Positions 5,562 through 7,423 of a stretch of 7,423 bases of DNA are shown one piece after another. Source of the stretch: Bacillota bacterium (lineage in GTDB: Bacteria; Bacillota; Clostridia; Peptostreptococcales; Anaerovoracaceae); the NCBI GenBank assembly GCA_017537495.1, contig JAFYKS010000137.1, positions 1 to 7,423 of the forward strand. Direction: 5' to 3'. Numbering within the stretch: the first letter of the stretch is position 1; each line of letters begins with the position of its first letter. The notes beneath the pieces were generated by a model. It saw nothing but the letters and a program-made list of their open reading frames with translations, was not told where the DNA came from and made no database searches. The translations under genes and the position numbers were made by a program.

Positions 5562-6365
5562 ATGCTGAAAACCTTATTTACAACGGAGATTCCAGGAAAG
5601 ACTACACCGGAGATGCTGGAAGAGTGCCTGCAGGATCCGTCGACCATGAAATGGTATATCGTGCCGCTGTTTGTCATGCTGACCTATTTCATTGCGACAG
5701 AACTGCGGAATCGCAATTTCAATGTGCTTCTCGGGGCTGCTGCGTATTGGCTGGCAGATGTGTTCAACGAAACCTGGAACAGTATGGTCTATGCCTGCAC
5801 AGGACAGCCGGTCTGGGGAACCACGGCTGCCGGCGGAAGTGCTTTTCAGATATTGATTGGATATAATATTGAAATATCGATCATGTTCTTCATTCTGGGC
5901 ATGTATGCATGCAAACTGCTGAAGGTATCACCGGACAGCGAAGGTCTTTCTTTCTGGGACGGAAATAAAAACTGGAAGACAGACCCGAACAATATGTACT
6001 ACATGTTTGGTGAAAAGAACCTGACGCAGGAGCAGAAGGCCATTAAGAAAAAGGCCATCATGGGCCGCGTGCTGAATATTCTTATCGGCGCTGCCATGGC
6101 AGTATTTATTGAAATCCTGCTGAATCTCTGCGGCGTACTCACTTGGGAAAAATCCTGGTGGCAGCCAACCCGTCCGCTGATTCTGTTCATTATCGGATAC
6201 TGCCCGTTCTTCACAAGTGCTTACATTATCCACGACCTGCCGCGCAAAAAACAGCTGATTGGACTTGGTATTCAGGCCGCCATCGTCGTTAGTCTGCTGA
6301 TTGTGGCCGGAAGCCTGGATATGTTGGGGCCACAGATTCCGCTGGGATTTCCGCACATGAAGTAG
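5562..6365 (+). CDS. Multi-pass integral membrane protein of unknown function
   Basis: A 267-residue protein I do not recognise. Hydrophobic segments lie near 31-46, 54-67, 96-119, 167-192, 204-223 and 231-250, suggesting five or six membrane passes. A hydrophilic loop (121-165) rich in Lys, Asn and Asp contains FWDGNKNW and DPNNMYYMFGEKN. Polar and aromatic residues within or beside membrane segments stand out: ADVFNETWNSMVY (65-77), GYNIEIS (100-106) and Glu184. This pattern may form a ligand or metal site. No signal peptide, transporter or sensor signature is seen. GAGGAGG (5547-5553) and AGGGGAG (5551-5557) precede ATG by eight and four bases. It lies 21 bases upstream of the second DUF4085-like gene, so the two are probably co-transcribed. 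Confidence 0.8.
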   Translation: MLKTLFTTEIPGKTTPEMLEECLQDPSTMKWYIVPLFVMLTYFIATELRNRNFNVLLGAAAYWLADVFNETWNSMVYACTGQPVWGTTAAGGSAFQILIGYNIEISIMFFILGMYACKLLKVSPDSEGLSFWDGNKNWKTDPNNMYYMFGEKNLTQEQKAIKKKAIMGRVLNILIGAAMAVFIEILLNLCGVLTWEKSWWQPTRPLILFIIGYCPFFTSAYIIHDLPRKKQLIGLGIQAAIVVSLLIVAGSLDMLGPQIPLGFPHMK

Positions 6366-6386
6366 GACTTTGATGCAGGGGGGAGT

Positions 6387-7112
6387 ATGAGATATTACAC
6401 AAAAGATTGGTATCAGCTTATGCAGAATAGCCATTACGTTTCTGGCATGAAAGTGCTGCCGGATAAGGAATATACCGATGAGGAAATAAAGTCCTTTTAT
6501 GATGCGGACCTGGCAGAGGAACTGGAGCACGACCGTAGATTCCATGAAGAAAGAGGAACTGATTTCGATCCGGAAGAGACGGTGCGATGCTTTGAAGATT
6601 TCTACCAGGGGATAAAGACTTATGCGTTAAACCGATATCCGGACTGGGCCAGGGAAACGCTGGATCCGCGTCTTATTGCACTGAACCGGATTCCGCAGAC
6701 TCCGTACATACGTTTAAAAGAGGTGGAAGATACCAGCAAAGCAGCCTTTGACAAAATCAATGAAGATGCCATGGCGGTACTGGAGAATCAGGATATTCCG
6801 GCAGAAATCAGGTCGGCCTTCCGGTTTCATGATGCCGATGTGCTGGAATTAAAAGAAGCGGGGCATGACTGCGTTTTGATTCTGGGTTATGATGAACCGC
6901 CGTATACTGCTGTGATTTTTAAAAATACAGTGTTTATTGACCTTGAAGAGGATACCTGTATAACAGAATGTACGTACCTCTACGATGAACTTTACCGCAC
7001 CGAAACCGGGTATGAAGTACATATTTTGCTGTGGTTTCCGAAGGGGCTGAAGTATCTGACTATCGGCTGCGGGGATATACAGTTTGAAGACTATGATGCA
7101 TCTGATTTTTAG
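6387..7112 (+). CDS. DUF4085-like protein of unknown function (paralogue 2)
   Basis: A 241-residue soluble, acidic protein clearly homologous to the one at 4072. The two align without gaps from residue 1 to about 165; I count 18 identities in the first 30 positions. RYPDW (83-87) and DADVL (149-153) fall at the same numbers in both. The conserved C-terminal blocks are CTYLYDELYRTETGYEVH (195-212) and YLTIGCGDIQF (223-233). The 14-residue length difference comes mostly from the variable region around 167-200, with smaller differences near the C terminus. A G-rich ribosome site (AGGGGG, 6377-6382) lies unusually close to the ATG. The only nearby upstream ATG (6373) runs into a stop at once, so the start is secure. 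Function is unknown; co-transcription with the membrane protein upstream is likely. Confidence 0.82.
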   Translation: MRYYTKDWYQLMQNSHYVSGMKVLPDKEYTDEEIKSFYDADLAEELEHDRRFHEERGTDFDPEETVRCFEDFYQGIKTYALNRYPDWARETLDPRLIALNRIPQTPYIRLKEVEDTSKAAFDKINEDAMAVLENQDIPAEIRSAFRFHDADVLELKEAGHDCVLILGYDEPPYTAVIFKNTVFIDLEEDTCITECTYLYDELYRTETGYEVHILLWFPKGLKYLTIGCGDIQFEDYDASDF

Positions 7113-7132
7113 TAAAGAATTCCCCGAAACCC

Positions 7133-7161
7133 TTGACTTTTCAGCAAAAAATTATTAAAAT
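7133..7161 (+). promoter_or_regulatory. Sigma-A promoter of the T-box-controlled gene
   Basis: TTGACT (7133-7138) and TAAAAT (7156-7161) are 17 bases apart, each with 5 of 6 consensus matches, giving a start near 7168. The -35 box is part of the left arm of an inverted repeat whose right arm (7171-7181) falls just after the predicted start. No terminator for the preceding gene is visible between 7113 and 7133. Confidence 0.8.
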
Positions 7162-7181
7162 ATTATGGATTGAAAAGTCAA
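7133..7181. repeat. 11-bp perfect inverted repeat around the T-box promoter
   Basis: TTGACTTTTCA (7133-7143) is the exact reverse complement of TGAAAAGTCAA (7171-7181), with a 27-base AT-rich centre that holds the -10 box. The left arm would not be in the transcript, so the repeat cannot act as an RNA hairpin of the T-box RNA. It could be a DNA operator. It could also be a weak end-of-gene hairpin for transcripts coming from the gene at 6387. Confidence 0.85.
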
Positions 7182-7391
7182 TAGAGCGTTGAGAAAGAGG
7201 AGTAGGAAAAGACAGCACTCTACAGAGAGTCAGGGCCGTGGCTGAGAGCCCTGAGAGACAGCGTTTTTTGAAGGTTGCTTTGGAGCTCGTAATGAAATGA
7301 GAGCCTGCATTTATGATGCAGGAACAAAGGTGGTACCGCGGAAATTATTTCGTCCTTTGTGAGCAGAATAAGCTTGCAAGGGACGTTTTTT
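7168..7391 (+). ncRNA. T-box riboswitch leader, probably valine-specific
   Basis: The order is canonical. Stem I has a base pairing GAGC (7184-7187) with GCTC (7285-7288), AAAG (7194-7197) with CTTT (7278-7281), an AGTA loop-E strand (7201-7204) opposite GAA (7270-7272), and GGAAAA (7205-7210) with TTTTTT (7264-7269). An AGAGAG bulge (7224-7229) leads to a distal hairpin CAGGGC/GCCCTG (7231-7253). Stem III is CCTGCAT/ATGCAGG (7304-7322). The T-box core AAGGTGGTACCGCG (7327-7340) follows, then the terminator. Uncharged tRNA binding the specifier and the TGGT bulge would stabilise the antiterminator. The best specifier reading is GTT (7274-7276, Val), followed by the usual purine. The TGGT bulge asks for a tRNA with discriminator A, which fits valine. 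GGT (7273-7275, Gly) is the alternative. The regulated gene is beyond the window. Confidence 0.93.
7351..7391 (+). terminator. T-box intrinsic terminator, mutually exclusive with the antiterminator
   Basis: Bases 7351-7364 pair with 7372-7385 in a 14-bp stem with three G-U pairs and a seven-base loop, followed by six T (7386-7391). Its 5' arm contains CGTCCTTTGT. In the alternative fold that segment pairs with ACAAAGG (7324-7330) and GCG (7338-7340) to form the antiterminator. The remaining bases 7392-7423 hold no recognisable start codon or ribosome site. Confidence 0.92.
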
Positions 7392-7423
7392 ATTTTCAGA
7401 AGTCCGACGTACCCACAAGCTGA

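Noticed and set aside
5928..6545. A 205-codon open frame on the minus strand across the membrane protein and second DUF4085-like gene
   Set aside because: It is antisense to two well-supported genes, spans their junction, and has a low-complexity Cys/His/Arg-rich composition typical of a shadow frame.
7270..7278. TGC (Cys), TTT (Phe) or GAA (Glu) as T-box specifier
   Set aside because: TGC is too close to the lower stem, and tRNA-Cys has discriminator U, which does not pair with the TGGT bulge. TTT is inside the upper helix, and GAA is the conserved loop-E strand.

Overview
The window comes from a low-to-mid GC member of the Bacillota, most likely a Clostridia-type anaerobe. The evidence is strong AGGAGG-type ribosome binding sites, sigma-A promoters with 17-base spacers, hairpin-plus-T-tract terminators and a T-box leader. 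Several products also look typical of this phylum: a hypoxanthine phosphoribosyltransferase, a stand-alone RelA/SpoT synthetase and DUF4085-like proteins. The species cannot be named from the sequence. No rRNA, tRNA, CRISPR array, insertion sequence or phage gene is visible.

Layout. Bases 1-40 are the tail of an upstream gene, closed by a strong terminator at 59-82. A consensus promoter (85-113) then drives a tightly packed three-gene operon: a PNPOx-fold flavin-binding protein (149-544), a phosphinothricin-type GNAT acetyltransferase (554-1072) and an isoprenylcysteine methyltransferase-like membrane protein (1084-1761). In both junctions the Shine-Dalgarno site overlaps the preceding stop codon. 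A hairpin follows, then a secreted transglutaminase-like protein (1870-3054) with its own probable promoter. That gene converges on a RelA/SpoT-domain alarmone synthetase on the minus strand (3082-3894), and the two share one perfect bidirectional terminator hairpin.

The synthetase is transcribed divergently from a DUF4085-like gene (4072-4839). Next come hpt (4936-5499, with near-perfect promoter and terminator), an unrecognised multi-pass membrane protein (5562-6365), and a second, clearly paralogous DUF4085-like gene (6387-7112). The window ends with a complete T-box riboswitch leader (about 7168-7391) whose target gene lies beyond the right edge. Specifier, discriminator and spacing logic point to a valine gene such as valS.

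How the genes relate. The chromosome segment looks like ordinary housekeeping and accessory sequence rather than a mobile or defence island. The only metabolic link I can argue is between the alarmone synthetase, which consumes GTP/GDP, and hpt, which makes IMP/GMP by salvage and is a known ppGpp-inhibited enzyme in Firmicutes. The most interesting items are the paralogous DUF4085 pair bracketing hpt and the unknown membrane protein, the 11-bp inverted repeat around the T-box promoter, the terminator built from the synthetase's last codons, and the uncharacterised membrane protein. I found no convincing new multi-gene system.
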